A DNA stretch of 33,540 nucleotides from Actinomycetes bacterium (GCA_021787365.1 JAJYMB010000033.1:1-33540); one strand, 5' to 3'; counted from the stretch's first letter, positions 16,733 to 25,622 are shown. Program-made: numbers and translations. Notes: generated by a model not told the origin, from the sequence alone.

Positions 16733-18145
16733 CTAGTGCCGTGCGGCAGGGCCTGCCGGAGCCCGCCGGTCCCTGCCACCTTGGCGCCGGACCGGTTGGC
16801 GCCACCCGGGCTGGGGCCGCCCCACCGGCCCGCCCAGGAGCTCGATGACCAAGCCGTCGAGGATGTCCGACTCCGACACGAGGCATTCCCCGAAACCGAA
16901 GTGTGCCATCAAGGTGTCGAGCACCAGAGCCCCGCCCACTATGTAGGGGGCCCGGGCGGGCTCGATCCCGGGGCGGCCGGCGCGCTGTGAAGCCGGCTGG
17001 GCCGCCAGTTCTCGGAGCGCACGAGCGACGGCGCCCCGGCTCAGCCGGTAGTGGTGCACCGCCTCGCGCGAGTAGCCCGAGAGGGACTGGTCGAAACAGG
17101 CGAGCGCGGCCACCGTGCCGGCCAGGCCCACCAGCGAGCGGGCGCCCCGGAGCGCCGGGAGCGCCCCTTCGGCCTCCTCGAACTGCCGGTTGAGCCATGA
17201 GCGGGCCGCCTCCAGCTCCGCCGGCGCCGGCGGGTCGTGGTAGAAGAACCGTTCGCTCACCCTGACGCAGCCGAGGTCCAAGGACCGTGCCGCGAGAGGC
17301 GGGCCTGCTGCCAGCTCGGTCGAGCCGCCCCCGATGTCGGCCACCAGCCAAGGGCCGCTCCCGGGCGGGAGCTCGCTCGTAGCCCCGAGGAACGAGAGCG
17401 CCGCCTCCTCCTCGCCCGTGAGCAGCCGAAGTGCCGTGCCGGCGACGGCCTCGGCGTCGTGGGAAAAGCTGGAGCGGTTGGCGGCATCGCGAAGCGCCGA
17501 GGTCCCGACCATGGTGGCTCGTTCCACTCCGTAGCCGTCCATGACGCCCCGGTACTCTCGCAGCACAGAGAGGGCCCTTCCGGCTGCCGCCGGCGAGATC
17601 TCCCCGGCCGAGTCAACCCCCCGGCTGAGCCCGGTTATCCGCATCAGGCGAACGAGCGTCTTTTTGTCTGGCCCTGCGACGAGCAACCGGGTGGAGAGGC
17701 TGCCGCAGTCGATGGCGGCGACATTGCCCTCGCCGGCGCCGGCCCCGAGCTGCCGAGCGACCCAGCGGCCCACCGGGTCGTCCCCGCCGGCGAGGTACCA
17801 CGCGTAATGGGCGTGGAGGCACTTGACGCCCTTCCTCGTCCCCCCCACCCCGCCGCTCGGCCGGGGGCCGCCCCAGCCCGCCGGGATGGCAGCTTCACGC
17901 TCGGCCGCGTAGATAGCGTGCGCCCGCGCCAGCTCCTCAGGGTCTACGGCCGCCTCGGCAGCGCGCACCCCGCCGCCCGCCTCGAGGCGGTCCACCGCCA
18001 AGCGCGCCTCCTTCCCGACCAGCCAGTAGCGGGTCGGCATGGGCGTGCCGTCCACGAGCACGGGGGCGTTGCGGATGACCAGGGGCACACCGTCCCGGTC
18101 GCGCACGGCGACCTCGTAGGGCCCGCGAGGCTCGCGACCGAGCAA
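16733..18145 (-). CDS. DUF501 - Ppx/GppA phosphatase fusion
   Basis: One frame of 470 residues joins two proteins that are usually separate neighbours in Actinobacteria. Residues 1 to about 135 are DUF501, with GTPMPTRYWLVG, VDRLEAGGGVRAAEA and VKCLHAHYAWYLAGGDDPVG. Residues from about 141 are a Ppx/GppA exopolyphosphatase/pppGpp phosphatase of the ASKHA fold: AAIDCGSLSTRLLV (142-155), VGTSALRDAANR, LLTGEEEAALSFLGAT, VADIGGGSTELAAG and GLAGTVAALA. It should hydrolyse polyphosphate or pppGpp. The first motif has Ser-Leu where the family usually has Thr-Asn (GTNS). The TTG at 18145 is the first canonical start, but DUF501-like sequence (RRQVAALLGREPRG) continues 5' of it, so the real start may lie at a rare codon up to about 18208. 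Confidence 0.88.
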   Translation of the reverse strand: MLGREPRGPYEVAVRDRDGVPLVIRNAPVLVDGTPMPTRYWLVGKEARLAVDRLEAGGGVRAAEAAVDPEELARAHAIYAAEREAAIPAGWGGPRPSGGVGGTRKGVKCLHAHYAWYLAGGDDPVGRWVARQLGAGAGEGNVAAIDCGSLSTRLLVAGPDKKTLVRLMRITGLSRGVDSAGEISPAAAGRALSVLREYRGVMDGYGVERATMVGTSALRDAANRSSFSHDAEAVAGTALRLLTGEEEAALSFLGATSELPPGSGPWLVADIGGGSTELAAGPPLAARSLDLGCVRVSERFFYHDPPAPAELEAARSWLNRQFEEAEGALPALRGARSLVGLAGTVAALACFDQSLSGYSREAVHHYRLSRGAVARALRELAAQPASQRAGRPGIEPARAPYIVGGALVLDTLMAHFGFGECLVSESDILDGLVIELLGGPVGRPQPGWRQPVRRQGGRDRRAPAGPAARH

Positions 18146-18197
18146 GGCTGCTACCTGCCGGCGGGTGCCCTCCGAGGGTTCTTTTGTCTCGACGCTC

Positions 18198-18587
18198 TCA
18201 GAGGCGATCCCAGAATTCTAAGGGGGCGTACCAAGAGGCAGGCGAGCCGGGCTTGGCGGCCGTGGAAGCCGTAGCAGCCGCTCGCTTGGACCTCGCCCCA
18301 TCGCCCGCTCCCCGCCCCGCCAGCGGCGGGAGCACCTCGTAGGCCTTTTGGCCCGGCCAGACGTAGCCGTAATCGCTCCTCGCCAGCTGGTCTACGTATG
18401 ACTTTTGATGGAGGTGGACGTTTTCGGAGGAGAGCTTGGCGTCCTCGGCCCCGAGCACAGCGATGGTCCGTTGCGCCTGGGCGATCTGGTTCTTCTGGGA
18501 GAGATAGGTGCGGAGCGGGTAGACGAAGAGGTACATGGCGCCCGAAAGCGCCAGCACACCGAAAGCCACCTTCAGGGCCAGGCGCAT
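18198..18587 (-). CDS. FtsB/DivIC-type septum formation initiator
   Basis: A 129-residue bitopic membrane protein of the septum initiator family, a partner of FtsL and FtsQ in the divisome. A short cytoplasmic start (MRLALK) leads to one membrane helix (about 7-25), then a coiled coil (YLSQKNQIAQAQRTIAVLGA to about 60), then the family signature DYGYVWPGQKAYEVLPP. A low-complexity Ala/Ser stretch and a conserved-looking WYAPLEFW end close it. The ATG at 18587 has an SD-like ctgggga. It sits directly upstream of the DUF501-Ppx fusion, as in other actinobacteria, but the enolase gene that usually precedes it is missing here. Confidence 0.9.
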   Translation of the reverse strand: MRLALKVAFGVLALSGAMYLFVYPLRTYLSQKNQIAQAQRTIAVLGAEDAKLSSENVHLHQKSYVDQLARSDYGYVWPGQKAYEVLPPLAGRGAGDGARSKRAAATASTAAKPGSPASWYAPLEFWDRL

Positions 18588-18636
18588 GCGGTTCCCCAGC
18601 TGTTGCTCGTGTGACGGCTGTGACTCAAGTGAACAG

Positions 18637-18649
18637 TGAGCTTAGCTCA
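18637..18649. promoter_or_regulatory. 13-bp palindrome between mazG and ftsB
   Basis: The sequence tgagcttagctca is a perfect palindrome around one central base, in the 75-base gap between the mazG stop and the ftsB start. It could be a regulator site; it is too small and T-poor for a terminator. Function unknown. Confidence 0.3.
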
Positions 18650-18662
18650 TCTCGGCGCCAGT

Positions 18663-20270
18663 TCAGGTCTCCTCGCCCGCCTTGACCTCTTCCCAGAGTT
18701 GGTCGAGGCGCTCTAGCCCGAGCCCGGACAGCTCCTCACCGCTTCGGAGAGCGAGCTCTTCCAGGTCCTGGAACCGCCGGCGGAACTTGGCCGCCGCCTC
18801 CCGCAGCGCCGCCTCGGGGTCGATTTTCAACTTGCGGGCCACGTTGACCGCCGCGAACAACAGGTCGCCGAGCTCGTCTCGCTCCGCCGGCCCACCGGCC
18901 CCGGCACCGCCGGCTGCGGCTCCCGGGCGGCCGGCGCCGGCAGCCAGGGCCTCCTCCAGTTCGGAGAGCTCTTCGCCGACCTTGGCGAGCGCCCCGCCGG
19001 CGCTCTCCCAGTCGAAGCCCACCGATGCGGCCCTACCCTGCACCTTGTAGGCGTAGAGGAGCGCCGGCAGGTTGCGGGGGAGGCCGTCCATGAGGCTCGC
19101 CCTGGTGCTGGCTTGCTCGTTGCGTTCGGCCCGCTTGATCTGTTCCCAATTGCGCGAGACGTCCTCGGCCGTCTCTGCCGCCACGTCGCCGAAAACGTGA
19201 GGGTGCCGGCGCACGAGCTTGGCGTGCACCCTCCGGGCGACGTCGCCGAGGGCGAACTGGCCTTCCTCGGCGGCGAGGACGGAGTGGGCGACCACCTGGA
19301 ACAGCAGGTCGCCGAGCTCCTCTTCGAGGTGTTCGTACCCGGCGCCGTCAGGACCGAGCTCTTCGATGGCCTCGAGCGCCTCGTACGCCTCCTCCAAGAG
19401 GTAACGGGTCAAGCTCTGGTGGGTCTGCTGGCTGTCCCAGGGGCAGCGCCTGCGCAGCGTGCGGCCGAGCTCCTCCAAGCGCACGAGCTCGCCGGCAAAG
19501 GGCGCCCCGAGCTCGGGCACCCACAGGCTCGTCAGGTGGTCCGGCTCGACGCGGTCGACCTCGTCCCAGGGCACGGAGAAAACCGACTCGTCAGGGAGGC
19601 CGAGCCGGCGCAGCACGGTGACACGGACCGGGCGCCCGAGCTCCCCGAGGTCGTCGAGGACGGCCCCCACGGCCAGCTTCACCTCCGAGAGCACCTGGGC
19701 CGAGTCGCACTGGCCCACGAGGAGCGGGCTGTTCCTCCCGGCGGACTCGAGCCCGAAGCGCTGCCCGTCGACCAGGCTCACCCCCGCCGACAGGGGGTCT
19801 ACCCCGAGGCGTTCGAAGGCCAGGTCGACAAAAGAGACGCCCGGCAGGACCTCCGTGCGCGCCCGGGGGTCGGCCCGCAGGAGCTCGACGCTTCGCTCCG
19901 CGACGGTGGGCGAGCCGGGTACGGCGTAGACGACGTGCCCCTCCGAGGAAGCCGCGCCCACCAGGGCCTCGACTATGCCGGCATAGACCTGCTCCAGGCT
20001 TTCGGCCGAGTCGTAGAGGTAGTCGAAGCTACGGGCGCCGTGGACGAGGCTGGCCGAGGGGTGCCGTGAGGTGCGTAACCAGCACGCCTTGGCCGACCGG
20101 AGAGCCTCCATGGCCTCGCTCGTGACCAGCCCGGGCCGCCCCGGGCCGAGCCCGACAACCGTGACGAGCGGGAGGGCCCCGGCGGGAGACGAGCCGCCGG
20201 TTGGAGACGCGCGACCGGCGGGAGGCGGCTCGCCGGCGGGAGCTGGCTCGCCGGCGGGGGGCTCAGGCAC
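18663..20270 (-). CDS. mazG: YabN-type tetrapyrrole-methylase-like/MazG fusion
   Basis: Nucleoside triphosphate pyrophosphohydrolase that removes non-canonical NTPs; homologs also regulate ppGpp. Residues about 34-270 are a tetrapyrrole methylase-like domain with VTVVGLGPGRPGLVTSEAM and VVYAVPGSPTVAERSVELL, as in YabN. A first MazG domain follows: RRRCPWDSQQTHQSL, then LLEEAYEALEAIEEL and EELGDLLFQVVAH, carrying the acidic metal-binding residues. A second MazG domain near the C-terminus has KVGEELSELEEALA and ERDELGDLLFAAVNVARKL. The N-terminus before the methylase domain is a six-residue Pro/Ala/Gly repeat encoded by an 18-bp tandem repeat. Start GTG at 20270; 535 residues. It lies 16 bases downstream of the lipoprotein gene and is probably cotranscribed with it. 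Confidence 0.93.
   Translation of the reverse strand: MPEPPAGEPAPAGEPPPAGRASPTGGSSPAGALPLVTVVGLGPGRPGLVTSEAMEALRSAKACWLRTSRHPSASLVHGARSFDYLYDSAESLEQVYAGIVEALVGAASSEGHVVYAVPGSPTVAERSVELLRADPRARTEVLPGVSFVDLAFERLGVDPLSAGVSLVDGQRFGLESAGRNSPLLVGQCDSAQVLSEVKLAVGAVLDDLGELGRPVRVTVLRRLGLPDESVFSVPWDEVDRVEPDHLTSLWVPELGAPFAGELVRLEELGRTLRRRCPWDSQQTHQSLTRYLLEEAYEALEAIEELGPDGAGYEHLEEELGDLLFQVVAHSVLAAEEGQFALGDVARRVHAKLVRRHPHVFGDVAAETAEDVSRNWEQIKRAERNEQASTRASLMDGLPRNLPALLYAYKVQGRAASVGFDWESAGGALAKVGEELSELEEALAAGAGRPGAAAGGAGAGGPAERDELGDLLFAAVNVARKLKIDPEAALREAAAKFRRRFQDLEELALRSGEELSGLGLERLDQLWEEVKAGEET
20179..20268. repeat. 18-bp imperfect tandem repeat at the mazG 5' end
   Basis: Five imperfect copies of an 18-base unit beginning ccggcgggag encode the repeated PAGEPx/PAGxxx N-terminus of the MazG fusion protein, upstream of the folded methylase domain. 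Confidence 0.8.
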
Positions 20271-20286
20271 GCTCTCCGAACAGGTC

Positions 20287-21369
20287 TCAGGCGTGGGCGC
20301 CGGGGGGCAGGACCTGCGGGGCGTAGGGCGAGGGCAGGTTGGCCGCCCAGGAGCCGAAGGCCGGGTTGACCCGGACGCGGGCGGCTTTCAGGACACCGAT
20401 GATGCGCGACTCGCTGTTCGGCTGCCCTTGCGCGCCGCCGGCGGTGGTCACGACCTCGATGTCCCCGGCAATGGCACGGCTGTAGGGGATTTGGCTGCGG
20501 CTGGTGACCAGGAGGACCCTGTAACCCCAGTTCTCGCGCAACAAGGCGACATGCCCGGGGGCGAGCGAATTGACCTTGGCCTCGAAGCCGGCCCGCCGCT
20601 CCAGGAGCTGCTCGGGCGAGAGGCAGTAGCGGCTTCCTCCCGAGACCGAGGCCGGCGGGGCAGAGGGATTGGCGGTGAGCTGAGCGGCGACGTGCTCGGC
20701 CTGCGAGCGGCTGGCAGCCATATTGACGGTCCCACCCCGTCCCGACACGGCCACGTCGTCCTCCAAGAGACAGACCGAAGTCCAAAAGTAGGCTTTGTGC
20801 GCGGCGTAGAACTGAGCGTCGGCCTTGGCGTTGCCCAGGGGGAGCACTTGGGCGCGGTAGGCATCGTAGGTAGCACCGCTGGTCCGCGCGGCTTGGCCAA
20901 CCTCGGACCAGATCGTCGGGTCGTTGGCCCACTCGGCCGACCACGCCGCCGCGACCTGGGTCGTCGTCGGGAGGTTGGACCGTGCGGCCAGGTACTGGTG
21001 GAGCGCGACCGCAGTGATCATGTCGGAGAGCTGAAGGGTCGTCCAGTACATCCCGTAGACGTTGGGGCCGGTCCCGTTGCCCTCGACGGTGTTGTTGGGG
21101 ACATTGGTCTGGCCCTGCGCCTGGGCCTGAGCCTCCTGGGCGAGGAACTGGGCGTCTTGGTACTTGACGAACGCGGGGCTCGACGCCCAATGGCGCGCCT
21201 GGGCGGCGAGCTCCTGCACCGATATCGCCTCCCCATTTACGGTCGCGGCGTAAGGGGCCGTGCCGCAACCGGACAAGAGGGCGCCGGCAACGACGGCGCA
21301 GAGGCCAGCCCCGGCGAGCGGCTTGGCTCCGGGCCGGCGCAAGCTGCGCAATGACATTGGCTTGGACAT
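20287..21369 (-). CDS. SurA-N-like lipoprotein
   Basis: A secreted lipoprotein of 360 residues with a basic start (MSKPMSLRSLRRPG), a hydrophobic core and the lipobox LLSGC, so Cys35 is lipidated after signal peptidase II cleavage. Directly after it, AATVNGEAISVQELAAQAR is the typical start of a SurA/PrsA N-terminal chaperone domain, and later parts are helical with Gln/Ala. No clear PpiC-type rotamase domain is seen, so chaperone function is inferred. Such a lipoprotein next to mfd and mazG is a conserved actinobacterial arrangement. The start is chosen at the ATG at 21369 (a second in-frame ATG lies at 21357); the open frame further upstream is not signal-like. Confidence 0.82.
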   Translation of the reverse strand: MSKPMSLRSLRRPGAKPLAGAGLCAVVAGALLSGCGTAPYAATVNGEAISVQELAAQARHWASSPAFVKYQDAQFLAQEAQAQAQGQTNVPNNTVEGNGTGPNVYGMYWTTLQLSDMITAVALHQYLAARSNLPTTTQVAAAWSAEWANDPTIWSEVGQAARTSGATYDAYRAQVLPLGNAKADAQFYAAHKAYFWTSVCLLEDDVAVSGRGGTVNMAASRSQAEHVAAQLTANPSAPPASVSGGSRYCLSPEQLLERRAGFEAKVNSLAPGHVALLRENWGYRVLLVTSRSQIPYSRAIAGDIEVVTTAGGAQGQPNSESRIIGVLKAARVRVNPAFGSWAANLPSPYAPQVLPPGAHA

Positions 21370-21433
21370 CGACTTGCCGGGGAGCAACCCGGTGCGGGCG
21401 AGGCTCAACTGGTCGCGTCTCACTCCCGCGAGC

Positions 21434-24400
21434 CTACGCGGGCACCAGTGCCTGGAGCACTTCAACCAGGGCTTGGGCCGGGTCGGTCACGGCGCCTCTT
21501 TGCCCGGCCTGTCCCTCGGGCCCGCCCTTTTCCCCTTGGCGGGGGCCGCCACCACGCGCCGGGCCGCTCAGCGCGAGCGGGCCGACCAGCTGGGCCTGGT
21601 CGTCCTTGTAGACGGCCTTGGGCCAGATGCGCCCGAGCCTCACCTGCTCGCTCGCCCGCAACCGCACCGGGGACACGCGAGCCACGAGGCCACCCCGCCA
21701 GCTGCCGGCGCCCCCGCTCACGACGGAGATCTCCCGCAGGCCGAGCCGGGCCGCCTCGGCCCGGAGGTGCGCGATGCCGAGGAGCGCTTCTGCCTCGGGC
21801 GGCAAGGGCCCGTAGCGGTCCTCCCACTCCGCGCGCACATCTTCAACCTCCTCGTGGGTCGTAAGCGTGGCGAGCCGGCGGTAGGCCTCCAGGCGGAGAT
21901 CCTCGCGTTCCACGTAACTTTCGGGGAGGTTGGCCGTTACCGGCACGTCGATCTTGATCTCGGCGGGCGGGCGGAGCGTCTCGCCCTTGGCCTCCGCCAC
22001 GGCCTCGCTCACCATCTGCACGTAGAGGTCGTAGCCAACGGCTGCGATATGGCCTGACTGGTCTTCGCCGAGGAGGTTGCCGGCGCCCCTGATCTCGAGG
22101 TCCCGCATGGCGATCTTGAACCCCGAACCGAGCTCGGTGTGCTCGCCGATCGTGCGCAGGCGCTCGTAGGCCTCCTCGGTGAGCTTGCGGTCGGGAGGGT
22201 AGAAGAGGTACGCGTACGCCCGCTGCCCTGCCCGCCCGACCCGGCCCCGGAGCTGGTGGAGCTGCCCGAGCCCGAGCATGTCGGCCCGGTCCACCACGAG
22301 CGTGTTGACCGTCGGCATGTCGATGCCGGCTTCGATGATGGTCGTGCAGACGAGGACGTCGTAGCGGCCCTCCCAGAAGTCGAGCACTACTTTCTCCAAG
22401 AGGCCCTCGTCCATCTGGCCGTTGGCGATGGCCACGCGGGCCTCGGGTACGAGCTCGCGCACCCGTGCCGCCACCCCTTCGATGTCCTGCACCCGGTGGT
22501 GGACGTAGAAAACTTGGCCTTCGCGCAACAGTTCCCTGCGCACCGCCTCGGCCACCGCCCGTTCGTCGAACTCGCCTACATAGGTGAGGATCGGCCGGCG
22601 CTCGGCCGGAGGAGTGGCGATGAGGGACAGGTCGCGGATGCCGGTGAGCGCCATCTCCAGGGTCCGGGGTATGGGCGAGGCGGTCATGGTCAGCACGTCC
22701 ACTCCGGTGGAGAGCCTTTTTATCGCCTCCTTGTGGTTGACCCCGAAGCGCTGCTCCTCGTCAACCACCAAAAGGCCGAGGTTTTTGTACTTGATGTCGG
22801 GCCCGAGCAGCTTGTGGGTGCCGATGACGACGTCGACGGAGCCGTCCGCCAGCCCGTCCGTGACCGCTCGCGCCTCGGCCGGGGTCAAAAAACGAGAGAG
22901 CATCTCGACCCTGAGCGGGTAGGGAGCGAAACGCTCGGAAAACGTCTGCAAATGCTGGGCCGCGAGCAGGGTCGTAGGGACGAGCACGGCCACTTGCTTG
23001 CCGTCTTGGACGGCCTTGAAGGCGGCCCTGATCGCCACCTCGGTCTTGCCGAAACCGACGTCGCCGCAGACGAGCCGGTCCATCGGCACGGGCGCCTCCA
23101 TGTCGGCTTTCACGTCTTGGACCGCCCGCAGCTGGTCCCTCGTCTCGGTGTAGGGGAAAGCCTCCTCCATCTCCGCCTGCCAGGGCGTGTCGGAGGGGAA
23201 GGCATGGCCCGGAGAGGTAGCCCGCTCCCGGTAGAGGGAAACGAGCTCCTGGGCAATCTCGCGCACCGCCCGGCGCACGCGTTCTTTGGCCCTCGCCCAA
23301 TCGCTCCCGCCCAAGCGCGAAAGCGAAGGCGTTTCCCCGCCCGTATAAGGCCGGAGAGCATCGACTTGGTCCGAAGGGACGTAGAGCTTGTCGCCGTCCC
23401 GGTACTCGAGGAGCAGGTAGTCGCGCTCCACGCCGGCGATCGAGCGTTTCACCATCCCCCCGAAGCGCGCCACCCCGTGCTGGAAGTGGACCACGTAGTC
23501 ACCGGTTTTCAGGTCGGTGAAGAAAGTCTCGGGGGCAGCCGCCCGCGGCCGCGGCGCGCGGTGCGGCCGCCGCCGCCCGGTGAGATCCCCCTCGGCCAGC
23601 ACGCCGAACCCGAGCTTCGGGTAGGAAAAGCCACGCTCGATCGGGGCGACCACGACCGAGCTCCCCTCGCCGGCTTCTTCCGCGACTGGGGCGATGACCG
23701 CCTCCCCCGCGAGCGCGGTCGACAGCCTCGAGGCGGAGGCCTCCGTCTCGGCGCAGACCACGACGGTCGACTTCTTGGCGGAGAGCTCACGAATTTCGGC
23801 AAGCACCCGTTCGTTGCCGCCCGCCACCGGGCTCCAGGCCCGCGTGGTGAGCACGGGAACGTTCGGGCCCTCGGGGACGGCCACCATCATCGACACCGAC
23901 GCGCCGCTCCGGGCGAGGAGCCGGTCGAAGTCGAGGTGCAGACGCGCGAACTCGCCCTGCGCCCCCCAGGTAGCCGCCAGGGCGCCAGCCAGGTCTGCCT
24001 CCTCTTCGGCGATCTCGGTGGCCCGCTGGCGCATCCTCGCCGGCTCTACCAGCACGACCCTCGCACCACCGGGCAAGAGGTCCACGAGCAGGTGCTCGTC
24101 GGCCGTCAGCCAGGGCAGCCACGACTCCATGCCGTCGAAGCTGTGGCCTTCGGCGAGGCGCTCCCAGGTACCCGCCCCCCAAGGCGCGTCCTCCATCAGC
24201 CGGGCAGCCCGCTCGCGCACCTCGGGCGTCGGGAGCAGTTCCCTGCAGCCGAAAACGGCGACCTCGTCGAGGTCCCTCGTCGAGCGCTGGTCGGCGACCG
24301 AGAACTCCGAGAGCCTGTCCACCTCGTCCCCCCACAAGTCGACCCGCACGGGAGCGGCCCCAGTGGAGGGGAACACGTCCACGATCGACCCCCGCACGGC

Positions 24401-24988
24401 CATCTCGCCCCGGTGCTCGACCTGGTACTCGCGCCGGTAGCCGAGCGTGGCCAGCCGGCCGACCAGCTCCTGCTGGTCCACCTGGCCGCCGCGCGCCACC
24501 ACCACGGGCTCGATGTCCTCGACATGGGGCCCGAGCCGCTGGAGCAGCGCCCTCACCGAGGACACGACCACGGCGGGCACCTGGGCATCGGGCGCCCCGT
24601 CGCGCAGGCGGCGCAGGCGCCACATGAGCTCGAGGCGGCGGCCCATCGTCTCGGGGGCGGGGCTCACGCGTTCGAAAGGCAGGGTCTCCCAGGCGGGGAA
24701 AAAGGCGACCTCTTCCTCGCCGAGCCATACCCCCACCTCCCGGGCGAGGCGCTCCGCGGCTGCGGCACTCGCCATGGCCACCACGACCGGGCGGCTCTCG
24801 GAGACCTCGGCCAGGGCGGCCACCACAAAAGGTTGCGCCGGCTCGGCGACGGCCACGAGACGTTCGGCGCCGGCGACCCACGCCCCCAGAGCAGGGTCGC
24901 GGTTGGCCCGCCCCACCAAAGGCGCGAGGGGGCGCCGCCCGTGTGAGGGGCGCGAACTAGGAGCTTCTAGCTGTACGGTGCTTGCCAC
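21434..24988 (-). CDS. mfd: Transcription-repair coupling factor Mfd
   Basis: A DNA translocase that removes RNA polymerase stalled at lesions and recruits UvrABC. The 1184 residues show the full layout: an N-terminal UvrB-like module (FPAWETLPFERVSPAPETMG, then GEMAVRGSIVDVFPST), the CarD-like RNA polymerase interaction domain (LKTGDYVVHFQHGVARFGG), and the helicase module. The helicase module has Walker A CGDVGFGKTEVAIR (about 640), DEEQRFGV (about 743), TASPIPRTLEMAL and QLHQLRGRVGRAGQRAY. A C-terminal TRCF domain follows (LRLEAYRRLATLTTHEEVED). Start GTG at 24988; it lies 10 bases after the pth stop, so it is likely translated from the same message. Confidence 0.98.
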   Translation of the reverse strand: MASTVQLEAPSSRPSHGRRPLAPLVGRANRDPALGAWVAGAERLVAVAEPAQPFVVAALAEVSESRPVVVAMASAAAAERLAREVGVWLGEEEVAFFPAWETLPFERVSPAPETMGRRLELMWRLRRLRDGAPDAQVPAVVVSSVRALLQRLGPHVEDIEPVVVARGGQVDQQELVGRLATLGYRREYQVEHRGEMAVRGSIVDVFPSTGAAPVRVDLWGDEVDRLSEFSVADQRSTRDLDEVAVFGCRELLPTPEVRERAARLMEDAPWGAGTWERLAEGHSFDGMESWLPWLTADEHLLVDLLPGGARVVLVEPARMRQRATEIAEEEADLAGALAATWGAQGEFARLHLDFDRLLARSGASVSMMVAVPEGPNVPVLTTRAWSPVAGGNERVLAEIRELSAKKSTVVVCAETEASASRLSTALAGEAVIAPVAEEAGEGSSVVVAPIERGFSYPKLGFGVLAEGDLTGRRRPHRAPRPRAAAPETFFTDLKTGDYVVHFQHGVARFGGMVKRSIAGVERDYLLLEYRDGDKLYVPSDQVDALRPYTGGETPSLSRLGGSDWARAKERVRRAVREIAQELVSLYRERATSPGHAFPSDTPWQAEMEEAFPYTETRDQLRAVQDVKADMEAPVPMDRLVCGDVGFGKTEVAIRAAFKAVQDGKQVAVLVPTTLLAAQHLQTFSERFAPYPLRVEMLSRFLTPAEARAVTDGLADGSVDVVIGTHKLLGPDIKYKNLGLLVVDEEQRFGVNHKEAIKRLSTGVDVLTMTASPIPRTLEMALTGIRDLSLIATPPAERRPILTYVGEFDERAVAEAVRRELLREGQVFYVHHRVQDIEGVAARVRELVPEARVAIANGQMDEGLLEKVVLDFWEGRYDVLVCTTIIEAGIDMPTVNTLVVDRADMLGLGQLHQLRGRVGRAGQRAYAYLFYPPDRKLTEEAYERLRTIGEHTELGSGFKIAMRDLEIRGAGNLLGEDQSGHIAAVGYDLYVQMVSEAVAEAKGETLRPPAEIKIDVPVTANLPESYVEREDLRLEAYRRLATLTTHEEVEDVRAEWEDRYGPLPPEAEALLGIAHLRAEAARLGLREISVVSGGAGSWRGGLVARVSPVRLRASEQVRLGRIWPKAVYKDDQAQLVGPLALSGPARGGGPRQGEKGGPEGQAGQRGAVTDPAQALVEVLQALVPA

Positions 24989-24998
24989 GGCACCACCA

Positions 24999-25622
24999 TT
25001 AAACGCCGGCGGAGCGGGAACTACCGGGGCGGGAACTGCCCGGGGCGGGTGGGCCCTCGGCCGGGCGAGAATTGAACTCGTTTTGCGCCGCGGCTACGCC
25101 TTCAGCCAGGAGCAGCTCGACGGCGTCGGCCGCGGTGGAGACGGCCTCCTGGAGCTTGGCCCGTTCGGCCCTGGTCGGCGCCGATAGGACGTGGTCGATA
25201 CCGGCATCCTTTCCCCCCGGTGGCTTGCCGATCCCGATCCGGACCCTCGAGAACTCGCCGCTCCGGAGCCAGGCTTTTATGCTCTTCAGCCCGTTGTGGC
25301 CGGCGAGCCCCCCGCCCGCCTTCACCCGGACCACCCCGATCGGCAGGTCGAGCTCGTCGTGGACCACCACGAGACGGGCGAGGTCGTCGACCTTGAAGCG
25401 GCGGACGAGGCGTGCCACGGAACGGCCGGACTCGTTCATGTAGGTCTGGGGGAAGGCGAGGGCCACGCGCTTGTCCCCCACCCTTACCTCAGCCTCGAGC
25501 GCCAGCTCCTTGCCCTGCCTGAGGTGTCCACCGTGGCGCTCCGCTAGCAGCGCGACGACGTCGGCGCCGACGTTGTGACGGGTCTTCGCGTAGCGCGGCC
25601 CCGGGTTGCCGAGGCCGACCAC
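24999..25622 (-). CDS. pth: Peptidyl-tRNA hydrolase
   Basis: Releases tRNA from prematurely ended peptidyl-tRNA. Active-site parts are GLGNPGPRYAKTRHNVG (Asn and catalytic His in RHNVG), FPQTYMNESGRSV, VVVHDELDLPIGVVRVK and GGGLAGHNGLKSIKAWLRS. The GTG at 25622 would start the protein at VGLGNPG and clip the first beta strand (DLLVVGLGN). A perfect SD (ggaggga, plus strand 25679-25685) lies 8 bases before an in-frame CTG at 25670, which would add SSLLWGRKSAGTSGPDLL-like residues; that CTG may be the real start. The C-terminus ends in a short Pro/Gly/Ser repeat. It follows rplY by a few bases and precedes mfd. Confidence 0.95.
   Translation of the reverse strand: MVGLGNPGPRYAKTRHNVGADVVALLAERHGGHLRQGKELALEAEVRVGDKRVALAFPQTYMNESGRSVARLVRRFKVDDLARLVVVHDELDLPIGVVRVKAGGGLAGHNGLKSIKAWLRSGEFSRVRIGIGKPPGGKDAGIDHVLSAPTRAERAKLQEAVSTAADAVELLLAEGVAAAQNEFNSRPAEGPPAPGSSRPGSSRSAGV

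Noticed and set aside
22139..24946. 935-codon open frame antisense to mfd
   Set aside because: It mirrors a clear Mfd gene, has no recognisable domain, and is an expected by-product of high third-position GC.
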